Assembly: GCF_000209165.1 (NCBI RefSeq)
Contig: NC_009043.1
Span: 1,364,001 to 1,428,000, forward strand
Direction: 5' to 3'
DNA from: Scheffersomyces stipitis CBS 6054
Lineage: Eukaryota; Ascomycota; Pichiomycetes; Serinales; Debaryomycetaceae
Length of the DNA stretch: 64,000 bases
Translations under genes and position numbers: made by a program
Part shown: positions 28,019-38,442 of the stretch, in pieces
Numbering within the stretch: the stretch's first letter is position 1
Layout of the letters: each line of letters opens with the position of its first letter
The notes under the pieces: model-generated
What the model was told of the DNA's origin: nothing
Database searches by the model: none
Seen by the model: only the letters and a program-made list of their open reading frames with translations

Positions 28019-30127
28019 ATGGTGAAGACTGAACCCCAGAATTTGCGTCTCTATGACCTTGAGGGATGTCTCCCTTCCTACAACGTGAAATCCACAATTG
28101 TACAATGTGTTGGCACTGACTATGTGTTTCTATATGGTGGTTTCGATGATATGGATATTTTGGATAGCAATGTGTACTTATTGAACTTGAAGACCAAGAC
28201 CTGGGAGGTGGACGATAAGCATGATGGTTTATATAGAGAGGGTCATCTGGCTGTCTATATAAGCAATGGCAATATTTTAGTGTTCGGAGGTGTACCATAC
28301 GATGAGTTTCCAGTACCTTCAGTTACTCGTCAAAGAACTGCTCCTGCAACGTTTCGAAAAGATAGTTTGATGATGATCTACAACATATACGACAGGAAAT
28401 GGATCGGACCTCCACCTTTTGCGCTTGATAATGCGCCATCTTCGAGATCAAGACATGCGTGCTGTCTTTCTCCGGACCATTCAAAGCTATACGTAAGCGG
28501 AGGACTTGTTAAGTCTGCTCCATTGGATGATTTATATTGCTATGACTTGACTTCTGGTTCGTGGCTGGGTCCAATAAGATTCGTATCTCGTTTTGATCAT
28601 TTCATAACAGTATATGGCGATAAGCTATATTCATTTGGAGGTTTGGATAAGGACATGAACCATGTCAAAGACACAATTACTTTCTATTCATTTAAGAATC
28701 ATACTATTGGCCAAATCTCCATAATACAAAAACCAGAGTCATCCACTATACTAGGGAAGGAGGACGAGCTCAACCTGGAGTTTGATTCTCATAGCACATA
28801 CAATCCAAATGATTGCGAACGTCTATACGTCGACTCAGTCATTAATCTGTCTATCATATTGGATATTTCTCTACCTTCCTGGAGTGCTACATCTGGTGGG
28901 TTGATCATATCTAATTTCGATCTTGATGACTTCGAAACTCAAGAAACATTTAATATTCGTAATATTGCCATGATCTACAATAGAGCTAACAAGATCGACG
29001 TCATGAACTATTCATGGAAAGAAACATTTGTCAAAGAAAATGGAACCTTGTACTTGTTGGGGACAAACTTCAACAGTACAAATGTGGTTCCTGATACAGC
29101 GAATGCAACAGCAGATTCAATACCTGGCGAAGATGGCACCACTGATGGCATGGACGAAATGGAAAACGAAGAAGCATCGGGCATAGCTAAGTTAGGTGCT
29201 CTTTTTGAGATGAAATTGAGTGATCTCGGAATACCATTCCGCAAAAATATTAGCCTCGAGAAAAGTCAAATCCAGAGTAGTATTCCATTATCAATGGATT
29301 ACGAGAGGTTTCTTTTGAGCGAGCAATTCACTGATTTCGAGATTGTAACTTTGGCCGATGAAGAAGATAGAGATAAATATCAAGAATCTTTCTCTATAAC
29401 GGAACTGGACCCTTCAAGTATCAAAATTGTAAAGGTTCATAAGGCAATTCTATTATCCAGGTGGCCCCATTTTCAAAGATTAATTGCAATTGGGATGGCA
29501 GAAACAGTTCTGAATAAGATGTTTATTCCTGAACCACATCGTTGGGTCAAAGGATTGCTTTATTACTTGTACGTTGGAACAATAAATGTTGATTCTTATG
29601 TTCATGGGCCATATACAATATTGGATTACCTAGGTTTGTCAATGCTTGCAAATATGTACGAGCTTCCAGATTTGAGGACTTTGGCGATGCACAAATTGTT
29701 CAAACTATTCGACCAACTTCAACTATCATTTGACGCGCAGAACGATGAGATGATTTCAATATTGCTTAAGCTCTGGCGGGAATTATCCTTTGCAAACGAA
29801 ATCGTCCTTCGTGTGAAAGTTATGGATATGATAAGAAGATACTGGGCTACTATTACTCGGTCAAAGCCATTCTTCTCGTTGTCCAAGGATGAAATAGTAA
29901 AACTTTGCCAAGATTCAAGTGATGAACCTGTTCCCAAGGTCAAAGGAGTGAATATGATGGCAACTCCTCGTTCCAACAGAGCCTCGTTCGAATCAATTGA
30001 AAACCTCAGCGATCCACAAACTCCAATTAGAAATACCCATTCTCCGTTTGTTATAGATTCGCCTCACAACCAAAGTAGTTTCACTAGCTTACAACAATTG
30101 ACAAGTGTTTTCAATGATCATTTATAG
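28019..30127 (+). CDS. Kelch-repeat and BTB-domain protein
   Basis: The 702-aa protein has kelch-type beta-propeller repeats in its N-terminal half (about residues 40-240: FLYGGFDDMD, ILVFGGVPYDEF, KLYVSGGLV, KLYSFGGLDKD, each followed by a Tyr/Leu/Thr-W-type strand). A BTB/POZ-like region is at about 430-590 (VKVHKAILLSRWPHFQRLI, GLLYYLYVGTINVDS). This order is seen in fission yeast Ral2 and in Mds3/Pmd1-type fungal proteins, which act in Ras or TOR-linked signalling and sporulation. The protein is much shorter than Mds3 (about 1400 aa), so I leave the name open. The C-terminus carries SP/TP sites. A palindromic E-box ATCACGTGAT lies about 190 bp upstream. Confidence 0.8.
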   Translation: MVKTEPQNLRLYDLEGCLPSYNVKSTIVQCVGTDYVFLYGGFDDMDILDSNVYLLNLKTKTWEVDDKHDGLYREGHLAVYISNGNILVFGGVPYDEFPVPSVTRQRTAPATFRKDSLMMIYNIYDRKWIGPPPFALDNAPSSRSRHACCLSPDHSKLYVSGGLVKSAPLDDLYCYDLTSGSWLGPIRFVSRFDHFITVYGDKLYSFGGLDKDMNHVKDTITFYSFKNHTIGQISIIQKPESSTILGKEDELNLEFDSHSTYNPNDCERLYVDSVINLSIILDISLPSWSATSGGLIISNFDLDDFETQETFNIRNIAMIYNRANKIDVMNYSWKETFVKENGTLYLLGTNFNSTNVVPDTANATADSIPGEDGTTDGMDEMENEEASGIAKLGALFEMKLSDLGIPFRKNISLEKSQIQSSIPLSMDYERFLLSEQFTDFEIVTLADEEDRDKYQESFSITELDPSSIKIVKVHKAILLSRWPHFQRLIAIGMAETVLNKMFIPEPHRWVKGLLYYLYVGTINVDSYVHGPYTILDYLGLSMLANMYELPDLRTLAMHKLFKLFDQLQLSFDAQNDEMISILLKLWRELSFANEIVLRVKVMDMIRRYWATITRSKPFFSLSKDEIVKLCQDSSDEPVPKVKGVNMMATPRSNRASFESIENLSDPQTPIRNTHSPFVIDSPHNQSSFTSLQQLTSVFNDHL

Positions 30128-30171
30128 CAGAAGTAAATAGTCTAATTATAGGCACTAGAATACATACCAAG

Positions 30172-32301
30172 TCAGTTACTTTCGCTGTCATCTTTGTTCC
30201 CTTTTTTGTCATCACCTGAACCAAATAAGTCACCGAAGATCTTGTTCATCTCGTTTCCAACCTTGTCAAGTATCTCTCCGATATCATCAATAACTTCGTC
30301 AACTAGGTTGCCCTTGCTATCCGGATGTTCTTCAAAATCAGTAGGCTTAGGAATTGGCTGAGTTTCTAAGCTTGAAAGTGTAGACTCTTCCGAAATCATC
30401 GACTGCAATGGATAATTATTCGTGCTGATAGAAATTGTGACTTGCTTTGAGTCAGATGGTCTTTTCTTCCACAATAGATCGTAGGTAGCATTGTAGACCA
30501 CATGTTCAACAGCAAATGGAAGATCTGGGAACTCTAACTCATCAACCCAATCGTTTGGCAATTCATTTGCACCTGAAATTTTGGAAAAGACGTTAACGTC
30601 ACTGCCACTATTTGGCGAAGGAATGATATTCAATGTGTCACAGATGATGTTGTAAACTTCGGTATTCTTGAACGGATGTACCTTCTTAGAAGCTCCCAAT
30701 CTCAGATCAAAATATGGTCCATTCCCTAAAAAGATGGCTCTCATCAACAATTCTGTATTATTATAGCCATGAACTCCTTTCGGTGTATAGTCGAAACCTT
30801 TCTCCTTCATTTGTTTGTGTGTTGTAATAGAATATCCAATCTTTGGAATGAGCCAAATGGGAGCGAGACGATAGTTAAATTTGTGCTCCTTTTCTTCACC
30901 ACCAAAACACCATTCCTTTGGTAATTCCTCGACTTTATATAGATCGAACTTCTTGGTTTCTGATTCTCCTAATTTTTCGATATTGAGTTTTATCTCATTA
31001 TAGATTTCTTCAACTGAGTACTTCTTAATTGGTCTTAAACCAAACAATGGCCAACCATCAATATGTTCTAATTTTTCCAAATCGATCAAATCATCCAAAT
31101 AAATGAGCCTGTCGTTTGAGGTTGGGGCCATTCCGTGGTCACTGACGATTATCGTGTTCACGATGTTCTGTAAGTTTCTCTTTCCGATTTCCTTTTGCAT
31201 AAGATCGATAAAATCATCCACATACGTTAATGCATCCGTTAAGTTCTGGCCGCTTATTCCAAATTTATGACCGAACAGATCTACAGTAGGCACATAAGTT
31301 AAGATCAATTCTGGTCTGTCATCGATGTTTTCTCTGTCAATCCACTTCATAACTCTGTTAACTTTGGAAGACAACAATTCAGAACCATTATATCTATCGA
31401 AATCTTTCGAGGGACCAACTGTGGGTACCTCACTTCCTGGCCACATATGTACAGCAGCATTCACACCTTGATTTTCGGCTGTAGTCCAGATTGGTTCACC
31501 TCCCTTCCAAAAGTCGGGATCAAGACCTCCACGCTTAGGATCTGTATTTACAAACTGCTTCTTCAATATTGGATCGTAGAATGTGTTTCCAACAATTCCA
31601 TGGTCAGCTGGATCAAGTCCCGTAACCAAAGTCCAATGGTTTGGGAATGTAGATGATGGAAAAGATGGGATCATGAAAGGCGCACCGTGTCCATCCATGA
31701 GTAGAGTATGCATTGTAGGGGTAATTTTTGGATTTATATAGTGAGGGTGAAATCCGTCTAATGATATGACGAGAGTTGTTGGATGAAAGTCATGTGTTGA
31801 ATTACTGATAATTCTTTTATTGTATGAGTTAACATAAACATTTTTGTGATTACGACCAATGAGATGAAAAATGACAGCTATCAAGCTTGCCAACAATACA
31901 GACCCTAATACCGTTGTCACTTTGAGTTTATTACTCAATAGTTTGATCTGGTAATCTCTGATATCAAATGTGCGATATTGTTGATCGTCGTCGTTGTCTT
32001 GAGAGTCAATTTCGAAATCTTCACTCTCAGTGTTTTCTCGATTCAACATCTCATATGAATTTCCTCCTATTTTCGATCTAGACTTGAAAAATCCCGCTAT
32101 TTTCAGGATGAAATTTTTGGACGAACTGTCTTCGAATTCGTAGTCTAAGTTATCTAAAAAGTCGTGGTTATCGTCCGTTCTAACTACCTTCGTTTGATTC
32201 GTTTGTTCCTGAAATAGAACATCGTCATCGGGATCATCAATATCGGTCACGGGAACATCCACAGCAAAAGGCTGGGGGTGCGACGAATAGTTGACGGACA
32301 T
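30172..32301 (-). CDS. NPP1: Ecto-nucleotide pyrophosphatase/phosphodiesterase
   Basis: Type II membrane protein that hydrolyses extracellular nucleotides and nucleotide sugars; yeast Npp1/Npp2 help scavenge phosphate. The 709-aa product has an acidic cytosolic N-terminus (about 1-130), one transmembrane segment at about 133-153 (VLGSVLLASLIAVIFHL), and a phosphodiesterase domain. The catalytic nucleophile is Thr218 in FPSSTFPNHWTLVTG. Metal-binding motifs ISLDGFHPHY, YVPTVDLFGHKFG, VSDHGMAP and KGVHGYNN are intact. The C-terminus is acidic and Asp/Lys-rich. Length fits S. cerevisiae Npp1 (742 aa). The gene is convergent with the kelch/BTB gene, 44 bp apart. Confidence 0.93.
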   Translation of the reverse strand: MSVNYSSHPQPFAVDVPVTDIDDPDDDVLFQEQTNQTKVVRTDDNHDFLDNLDYEFEDSSSKNFILKIAGFFKSRSKIGGNSYEMLNRENTESEDFEIDSQDNDDDQQYRTFDIRDYQIKLLSNKLKVTTVLGSVLLASLIAVIFHLIGRNHKNVYVNSYNKRIISNSTHDFHPTTLVISLDGFHPHYINPKITPTMHTLLMDGHGAPFMIPSFPSSTFPNHWTLVTGLDPADHGIVGNTFYDPILKKQFVNTDPKRGGLDPDFWKGGEPIWTTAENQGVNAAVHMWPGSEVPTVGPSKDFDRYNGSELLSSKVNRVMKWIDRENIDDRPELILTYVPTVDLFGHKFGISGQNLTDALTYVDDFIDLMQKEIGKRNLQNIVNTIIVSDHGMAPTSNDRLIYLDDLIDLEKLEHIDGWPLFGLRPIKKYSVEEIYNEIKLNIEKLGESETKKFDLYKVEELPKEWCFGGEEKEHKFNYRLAPIWLIPKIGYSITTHKQMKEKGFDYTPKGVHGYNNTELLMRAIFLGNGPYFDLRLGASKKVHPFKNTEVYNIICDTLNIIPSPNSGSDVNVFSKISGANELPNDWVDELEFPDLPFAVEHVVYNATYDLLWKKRPSDSKQVTISISTNNYPLQSMISEESTLSSLETQPIPKPTDFEEHPDSKGNLVDEVIDDIGEILDKVGNEMNKIFGDLFGSGDDKKGNKDDSESN

Positions 32302-32646
32302 TTTCTGATGTTTCTATTAAATTCTACAAGTAGTTGTTGGTTTTTGCGGTTTGAGTAGGAAGAGTAAAGAAATACGAAGAATGTACATACCTAGCAGTGT
32401 AACCCTTACAGTAATATAGGAAAAGGAAAAAGACTGCACGTTGAGCAAAAAGTGAAAAGCGGAGATAACCCGATTCGGAAATACCGAAAGATATGAGTTA
32501 CGCCAAAACCTGAACTTATTACAACTGTATATCAACTTGTATATACCTAACCTTTAAACTTAATACTTTAACATAATCTAGAGAATTGAAAACAATAATG
32601 CGAGTCTTTTGGAACTATACTTATCTCTATTGTCACTAGGGGACAT
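32302..32646. other. NPP1 promoter and GDH1 3' region
   Basis: 345 bp between the NPP1 start and the GDH1 stop, both genes on the minus strand. No gene is seen, and no site is claimed. Confidence 0.5.
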
Positions 32647-34014
32647 TTAGAAAACGTCACCTTGGTCGAACATGGCGTCGGCAACCTTGATGAAACCAGC
32701 AATGTTGGCACCCTTCAATAAGGATGGCAAGCCAGCAGCGTTCTTTTCAGCAGAGTACTTAACAGCAGTTTCATAACAGTTTTCGAAACAAGTGTACATG
32801 ATGTTCTTCAACTTTGCGTCAACTTCTTCAGCAGTCCATTGGACTCTTTGTGAGTTTTGGGCCATTTCCAAACCAGAGACGGCAACACCACCACAGTTAG
32901 CAGCCTTACCTGGAGCGTACCAGACGTTGTTGTTTCTGTTGGCTTCGAAGATGTCAATGGCTTCCTTGGTGGAACCCATGTTTGAACCTTCAGCGACATA
33001 TTTGACACCAGCCTCGATCAAAGCTTGAGCTTCTTCACCAGAGACTTCATTCTGAGTGGCAGAGGGCAAAGCAATGTCGACCTGGCCAACCTTGGCCCAT
33101 GGTCTCACACCAGCCAAGTACTCAACGGAGTTGGAGCCGGAGAAAGCAGAAGCAGAGTCCACGATGATTTCTTCTAAAGACTTGAACTTCAACTTGGCGG
33201 CACCAATGGCAGCGATTTGTTCTTGCGTGATACCGGTTTGGGAAATGATGGAGCCCTTAGAATCAGATAAGGAAACAACTGTACCACCCAATTCAATGAC
33301 CTTGAGAGCAGCGTATTGTGCGACATTACCAGAACCAGAAATAGCAACTCTCTTACCCTTGAAGGATTCTTTACCTTGAGTGGCCTTTTCGATCATCTTT
33401 TCGACGTAGTAGACAACACCATAACCCGTGGCTTCTGGACGAATCAAGGAACCACCCCAGGTCAAACCCTTACCGGTCAAGATACCAGTCCAGTTGTTTT
33501 GCATTTGTTTGTAGGCACCAAAGAGGAAACCAATTTCACGGCCACCAACACCAATGTCACCAGCTGGAACATCAGTATCAGAACCGATGTATCTGGCCAA
33601 TTGTCTCATGAAGGCTACACAGAATCTTCTGATTTCAGCATCGGACCTACCCTTAGGGTTGAAGTCACAACCACCTTTACCACCACCCATGGACAAGCCG
33701 GTCAAAGCATTTTTGAAAATTTGTTCGAAACCCAAGAACTTCAAGATCGACAAATTGACGGATGGATGGAATCTCAATCCACCTTTGTATGGACCCAAGG
33801 CGGAGTTGAATTGAACTCTAAAACCATTGTTGACTTCGATCTCACCCTTGTCGTTTTCCCAAGAGACTCTGAATTGGATGAGTCTTTCTGGGACAGAGAC
33901 AACAGGGATAACCTTCTTGTACTTTGGTTGTTCGGTGAACAAGGTAGAGTCTTCAAGAGCGTGGACTAATTCGTTGTAAGCTTGTTGGAATTCAGGTTCG
34001 TGTGGCAAGACCAT
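32647..34014 (-). CDS. GDH1: NADP+-dependent glutamate dehydrogenase
   Basis: Makes glutamate from 2-oxoglutarate and ammonium with NADPH, the main ammonium-assimilation step in yeast cytosol. At 455 aa it matches Gdh1/Gdh3 (454-457 aa). Motifs: [14 protein letters not shown] and MGGGKGG (substrate-binding and catalytic lysines), [15 protein letters not shown], then the Rossmann motif [11 protein letters not shown] and [12 protein letters not shown]. Codon use is strongly biased (TTG, AAG, GGT/GGC, no CTG noticed), as expected for a highly expressed gene. GATAAG-type GATA-factor sites occur at 34036-34041 and 34378-34383 (other strand), compatible with nitrogen regulation but common by chance. 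GDH1 versus GDH3 cannot be decided from sequence alone. Confidence 0.96.
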   Translation of the reverse strand: MVLPHEPEFQQAYNELVHALEDSTLFTEQPKYKKVIPVVSVPERLIQFRVSWENDKGEIEVNNGFRVQFNSALGPYKGGLRFHPSVNLSILKFLGFEQIFKNALTGLSMGGGKGGCDFNPKGRSDAEIRRFCVAFMRQLARYIGSDTDVPAGDIGVGGREIGFLFGAYKQMQNNWTGILTGKGLTWGGSLIRPEATGYGVVYYVEKMIEKATQGKESFKGKRVAISGSGNVAQYAALKVIELGGTVVSLSDSKGSIISQTGITQEQIAAIGAAKLKFKSLEEIIVDSASAFSGSNSVEYLAGVRPWAKVGQVDIALPSATQNEVSGEEAQALIEAGVKYVAEGSNMGSTKEAIDIFEANRNNNVWYAPGKAANCGGVAVSGLEMAQNSQRVQWTAEEVDAKLKNIMYTCFENCYETAVKYSAEKNAAGLPSLLKGANIAGFIKVADAMFDQGDVF

Positions 34015-34670
34015 TTTTGACTGAGTTTAAGTATCGATAAGTATGATTGAAGAAAAAGAGAAGAGTGAATTTAAAAATCGTAACAGGGGAATTGATTCCC
34101 AATATATATAGAAAATTTTTCGATTCAATTTCTATGGCAGTTTATTACACAGCACAATTTATGGAAACAAAATTGATGAATTAAGAAAATTTCTGTTCCG
34201 GAGAAAAATCGGACATCAACATTATTCTCTACAAGCAGTTATTTTTTCATTGTTTCACATAGTTAACTCCAGAAATGTGTCCCGATGATTCAATCTAATT
34301 TCTTTTAGGGCAATTTTCTTTTTCAGCAAAAGAGTCACTTGAAGATTACGAGCACTGCACCTGTACCAAGCCCGTACCTTATCTCAATCTCTGGCCAATC
34401 AATCGACGATGTGAAAATTAATCAATCTTCCTGTGCAGGAGTCTAATAGCTCCATTGCTCAAGTTTGTAGTCCTTTAACGGAGGGAACACAAATGGAGAA
34501 GCATATGAGACGGACCTTTACGGTAGTATGCAAACTGTCGATTTCAACAGTGGGGGGATCTGGCAGTTACCGGGACCGCTACAAGGCAGAGGGTTGCAAG
34601 GTGGTTCCGTATACTCGTGATTTTTACCGTCGCTTGCAAAATTTTCGCTTCCAATTTTTCACTTCGCATC

Positions 34671-34688
34671 CTACCAACTAGTTGGTAG
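34671..34688. promoter_or_regulatory. Perfect 18-bp palindrome
   Basis: CTACCAACTAGTTGGTAG is its own reverse complement and is followed at once by a third half-site copy TTGGTAG. It lies about 660 bp upstream of the GDH1 start and 985 bp upstream of NUP60. Such symmetry suggests a dimeric regulator site, unidentified. Confidence 0.4.
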
Positions 34689-34995
34689 TTGGTAGCAGCA
34701 ATTGGTCTGAATCCGTATGAGATCTTTCAAGTCTCTGCAGTATGGGGTCCAATTTGGTTGTAAAATGTGGTTCTTAATAGAAGGGAGAAAAGTCGTATGG
34801 ATCCCAAACGTGGTTTTTCGACGGATTATCGCATTCATAATTGCGAGATCTAACTATACCCTACGTGCCTAATGTCAGTGACACGTTACATTACAAAATT
34901 TACTGTATGCAACTAAGTAGTTCGCTCTGGCGTATTACTTCGGCCCACCGAATATTGCCGAAAGTCGGGTTTTTTTCTATAGACGAACTAAACTG

Positions 34996-35325
34996 CTAGG
35001 CATTTCGATTCTCCGCGACACATTCTTTATCAAGCGAATCAGAACAATTCTCGGGCTCCTGGCAAGACCAAAGTCCATGATTCCTAATTGATGCCAATTT
35101 GTGCAAGGGCGGCAACTCGACACGCGCCCCACAAACTCTCTTCATATTAGGCAGCTCTAACCCTTTGAATTGTTCATACCATCGGATTTCGTCCAGTTCG
35201 ATTACGTAGTTCAATACTGTATATACCAACGAAATCGTAGATACGTTGCAAGTTTTGCAAACTTCTTGATCAAATATTAGAAAAACATACTGAATTGTCC
35301 TACTTTCTTGCAAAGGTTGCACCAC
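34996..35325 (-). CDS. Doubtful hypothetical ORF, 109 aa
   Basis: An open frame with mixed codon use, five cysteines and no recognisable domain. It starts 348 bp upstream of and divergent to NUP60. Composition does not separate it from chance. It is listed because it is the longest frame in a 1.66-kb gap. Confidence 0.2.
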   Translation of the reverse strand: MVQPLQESRTIQYVFLIFDQEVCKTCNVSTISLVYTVLNYVIELDEIRWYEQFKGLELPNMKRVCGARVELPPLHKLASIRNHGLWSCQEPENCSDSLDKECVAENRNA

Positions 35326-35673
35326 TACCTAACTTTCCGTTTTTGCAGTAGCCGAAATTGTAATTCACTATACGAATCGTCTATAATTTGTCTTTTTGTA
35401 CCATTCACTTTTGACTTTATTATCTAAAAACAGGATTGTCAATGATAAACTATATGTTCACCTACTGCACTAAACTTTACCTTACAGTCTTCCCCCACTA
35501 TTGCTGTGATAGCAGTTGAAATGTTATTAATCATAGACAAGGATACCTTAGTCTTATGTGAGTGAGGGTTTAAATGCAGTACGACGTTCTTTGGAACATA
35601 CTAGTAAAATTTGAAAAAATCCATCTCAATACACACCCTTAACTTGACTTGAAGCATTTTCGACTTATCCAAA

Positions 35674-37020
35674 ATGGACAATAGAAAGGTGTACAGCTCC
35701 TACAGGGACAGAATAAGAAGTATTTCTGTACCTTACCGAAATCAAAATGGATTTCTTTCAAAAGTTAAGAGCCTTTTCAACAGCAGTATCAATGAAGGAA
35801 AACCAAGTGAAGACTCATCATTATCTTCAGAAGCCCAAACATCAAAGATTGATACTCCTTTGAAGAGGAAAAGCGAAAGTCTTGCTGTAGAATCAACAAC
35901 TGCGAATGAAATTTTATCGTCATTCTTCAAAGAGAAGGGAGACCGAAACTTGACAGAAGTAGAATATGAAGGCGTTATGGCTCTTTTGTCCAAGTCAAGA
36001 GCCAATACTCCCGTAAAGAGACAGAGGCTAAACCAAGATTTCGGAAATGACACAGAAAATTCAATTTTGAATGAAAAAAGTTTGCCACCACGTTCTGCTG
36101 CAGTCGATATTCTGAAAGTATTTGCTACCCCTTCTGCTCAGAAGACTTTAAGAAATGTTAACGCTACAATGATCCACGACCAGTCTTCCCTTATTACAGA
36201 TTATAGCCCCGTATACCACACCATTAACGAAAGTTTTGGTAACAGAAGTATTTCATCTGTCAAACGTGTCTATCAATTCTCAGGATTGCCATCGCCATAT
36301 AGAACAAGAATAAGAGCCCCCAAGTCATCATCTTTGAGATCGTCTAAATCCAAAACTTCATCAAATGATGTCCAAATGAATCTAAGGAAAGAGAAGAGCA
36401 TTACCAACAAGTCGATTAATACTTCAGCCATCCACAAGCCGCGCAGTGCAGCTGCAACAACGTTGCTTTCAATTCTAGATGGAAAACAGACAGATAGTGA
36501 AGATAATGTCAATCCTACGAAGGCAAACATAGGGCGCTTTTCAAATCCGTACTCGTCGCAACCGTCGATAAAGAAGATGAATAAGATCGAAACCGTCAAT
36601 AATACACATAAAAACACGATCACTGCAAATGATATAAACAAAACTATATCGTATGATAAATCACAAACTTTGCCAACAACAATAAAACTTGATGATACTT
36701 TCCCGAAGAGTAAGACTAATTTAACCCATAGGACTGAAGCAAGAGTGGAAAATGTACAAATACCAAATAAAACAAACGGTTATCCAGCATTCAAGGCAAA
36801 TGGTACTAGTACCAATAGTATCCCATCAGTTTTACCAACTGTCAAAAATGCTATACCAAAGGAAAATATCAATTTTAGCCTGAAAACAACAAAATCTAGC
36901 ATTCCTAACTTTTCGCCAGAACCTGCTGAAAGTGAATATGAATTCCCAGAATTGACACCAATAGAAGTGGGCTTGGATGCTGCTAAAGTTATTCAGTATG
37001 AGATGCTATTCAATTTTTAA
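35674..37020 (+). CDS. NUP60: Nucleoporin Nup60 homologue (nuclear basket)
   Basis: Nup60 anchors Nup2 and Mlp proteins on the nuclear face of the pore. The 448-aa protein is mostly disordered and basic, but short blocks follow S. cerevisiae Nup60 (539 aa) in order: VPYRNQNGFLSKVKSLF near the start (the membrane-binding amphipathic helix region), SSFFKEKGDRNLTEVEYEG (about 80-100), SGLPSPYRT (about 205), the SAAATTLLSILDGK block (about 258-271), SNPYSS, and a Phe-ending C-terminus. I see no clear FxFG repeats, although Nup60 has few. The assignment rests on this pattern recalled from the yeast protein and not on a search. Confidence 0.8.
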   Translation: MDNRKVYSSYRDRIRSISVPYRNQNGFLSKVKSLFNSSINEGKPSEDSSLSSEAQTSKIDTPLKRKSESLAVESTTANEILSSFFKEKGDRNLTEVEYEGVMALLSKSRANTPVKRQRLNQDFGNDTENSILNEKSLPPRSAAVDILKVFATPSAQKTLRNVNATMIHDQSSLITDYSPVYHTINESFGNRSISSVKRVYQFSGLPSPYRTRIRAPKSSSLRSSKSKTSSNDVQMNLRKEKSITNKSINTSAIHKPRSAAATTLLSILDGKQTDSEDNVNPTKANIGRFSNPYSSQPSIKKMNKIETVNNTHKNTITANDINKTISYDKSQTLPTTIKLDDTFPKSKTNLTHRTEARVENVQIPNKTNGYPAFKANGTSTNSIPSVLPTVKNAIPKENINFSLKTTKSSIPNFSPEPAESEYEFPELTPIEVGLDAAKVIQYEMLFNF

Positions 37021-37228
37021 TAGAATTACATATAATTAATATATATACCGTTTGAGGGTAGTTTCTCAGTTCAGTAACCGATTCAGGCTTGCTAACTAAG
37101 TCTGTAAATTTTCTAAACGAGACGCGGAACGAGCTTGCGGCTTGAATGAAAAAATGATCTTAGTATTTTTTGTATTAGAACTAGTCTTGACACCAGTTTT
37201 TTTGCAATATATACCTATATAGATACCA

Positions 37229-38278
37229 ATGACTATGAAACTTAACTCTGTTCTCTTGATTGGAGGCTCTGGTTTCCTCGGTCTACACTTGATCGAACAA
37301 TTTTACAGACATTGCCCTAACACAAAATTATATGTGTTTGACGTGCGTCCATTGCCTGACAAGTTGGCTTCCTATTTTACGTTCCCGCCAGAACAGATTG
37401 GATTTTTCAAGGGAGACTTAACTTCTGAAAAAGATGTGTCAGAGGCCATAAGCGAGTCCAAATGTGATGTTATTGTTCATTCTGCTTCACCTATGCATGG
37501 GTTAGCGCAAGAAATTTACACGAAAGTCAATGTTCAAGGTACACAGAATGTGATTGAGGTTGCTAAGAAGTTGAAAGTCAAAGCTTTGGTCTATACATCA
37601 TCTGCCGGTGTGATATTCAATGGTCAAGACGTCAAAAATGCCAATGAATCGTGGCCATACCCAGAAGTCCACATGGATGGATACAATGAAACAAAGGCAA
37701 TCGCCGAAGCAGCAGTTATGGAAGCTAACGATAAGAACGGGTTGTTAACCGTGTGTCTCAGACCAGCCGGTATATTTGGTCCTGGGGACCGCCAATTAGT
37801 TCCTGGTCTAAGGGCAAGTGCCAAGTTGGGCCAATCGAAGTTCCAATTAGGCGATAACAACAACTTGTTTGATTGGACATATGTGGGAAATGTTGCCGAT
37901 GCTCATGTTTTGGCAGCACAGAAAGTATTGGATCCATTGTATGCAGAAAGCCTTGGTGGAGAAACCTTCTTTGTCACAAATGATGCCCCAACCTATTTCT
38001 GGACTTTGGCCAGAACTGTTTGGAAAGCTGATGGTTACATTGATAAGTATTACATTAAATTGAATAGGCCCGTTGCAATCGTCTTGGGTTATTTCTCAGA
38101 ATTCTTCTCAAAGTTGGCTGGAAAGGAGCCAGGTATTACACCTTTTAGAGTGAAGGTTGTCTGCGCTCACCGTTATCACGACATCATCAAAGCGAAAACA
38201 GTTCTTGGTTACAGGCCAGCAGTGGATTTGGAACTTGGTATTCGCTACACCTTGGAATGGATGGACGAAACTTCATGA
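37229..38278 (+). CDS. ERG26: Sterol-4-alpha-carboxylate 3-dehydrogenase (C-3 sterol dehydrogenase)
   Basis: Erg26 is the NAD(P)+-dependent decarboxylating dehydrogenase of the C-4 demethylation complex (with Erg25, Erg27 and Erg28) in the ER. The 349-aa product equals the length of S. cerevisiae Erg26. It is an extended short-chain dehydrogenase: Rossmann motif IGGSGFLG at about 11-18, DVRPLP after the second strand, TSSAGVIFNG, catalytic Tyr152 and Lys156 in GYNETKA, and RPAGIFGPGD. A hydrophobic membrane-binding stretch lies near residues 275-290. An alternative start is Met3; either works. Confidence 0.95.
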   Translation: MTMKLNSVLLIGGSGFLGLHLIEQFYRHCPNTKLYVFDVRPLPDKLASYFTFPPEQIGFFKGDLTSEKDVSEAISESKCDVIVHSASPMHGLAQEIYTKVNVQGTQNVIEVAKKLKVKALVYTSSAGVIFNGQDVKNANESWPYPEVHMDGYNETKAIAEAAVMEANDKNGLLTVCLRPAGIFGPGDRQLVPGLRASAKLGQSKFQLGDNNNLFDWTYVGNVADAHVLAAQKVLDPLYAESLGGETFFVTNDAPTYFWTLARTVWKADGYIDKYYIKLNRPVAIVLGYFSEFFSKLAGKEPGITPFRVKVVCAHRYHDIIKAKTVLGYRPAVDLELGIRYTLEWMDETS

Positions 38279-38442
38279 TTCTGCTCTAAAATGTAAATAT
38301 AAATACTACTCATATGAATTTTATTAATCAGACACTAATTAGTAACTATGTGATCAATGAGCAAGTTTATCAATTTCGAGAGGAACGGCATATTCCGTTT
38401 TGAGCCAGATGTAGATACAACGTCTAGAATTTAAGTTAGTAA

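Larger units (their letters stand above)
34015..35673. other. Long divergent intergenic region GDH1-NUP60
   Basis: 1.66 kb that must hold the GDH1 and NUP60 promoters. It contains a perfect 18-bp palindrome at 34671-34688 and a doubtful 109-codon minus-strand frame (34996-35325), both listed separately. Otherwise nothing is recognised. Confidence 0.5.

Noticed and set aside
33316..33969. 217-codon plus-strand frame
   Set aside because: Lies antisense inside GDH1; it is open because of strong codon bias of the real gene and has no domain.
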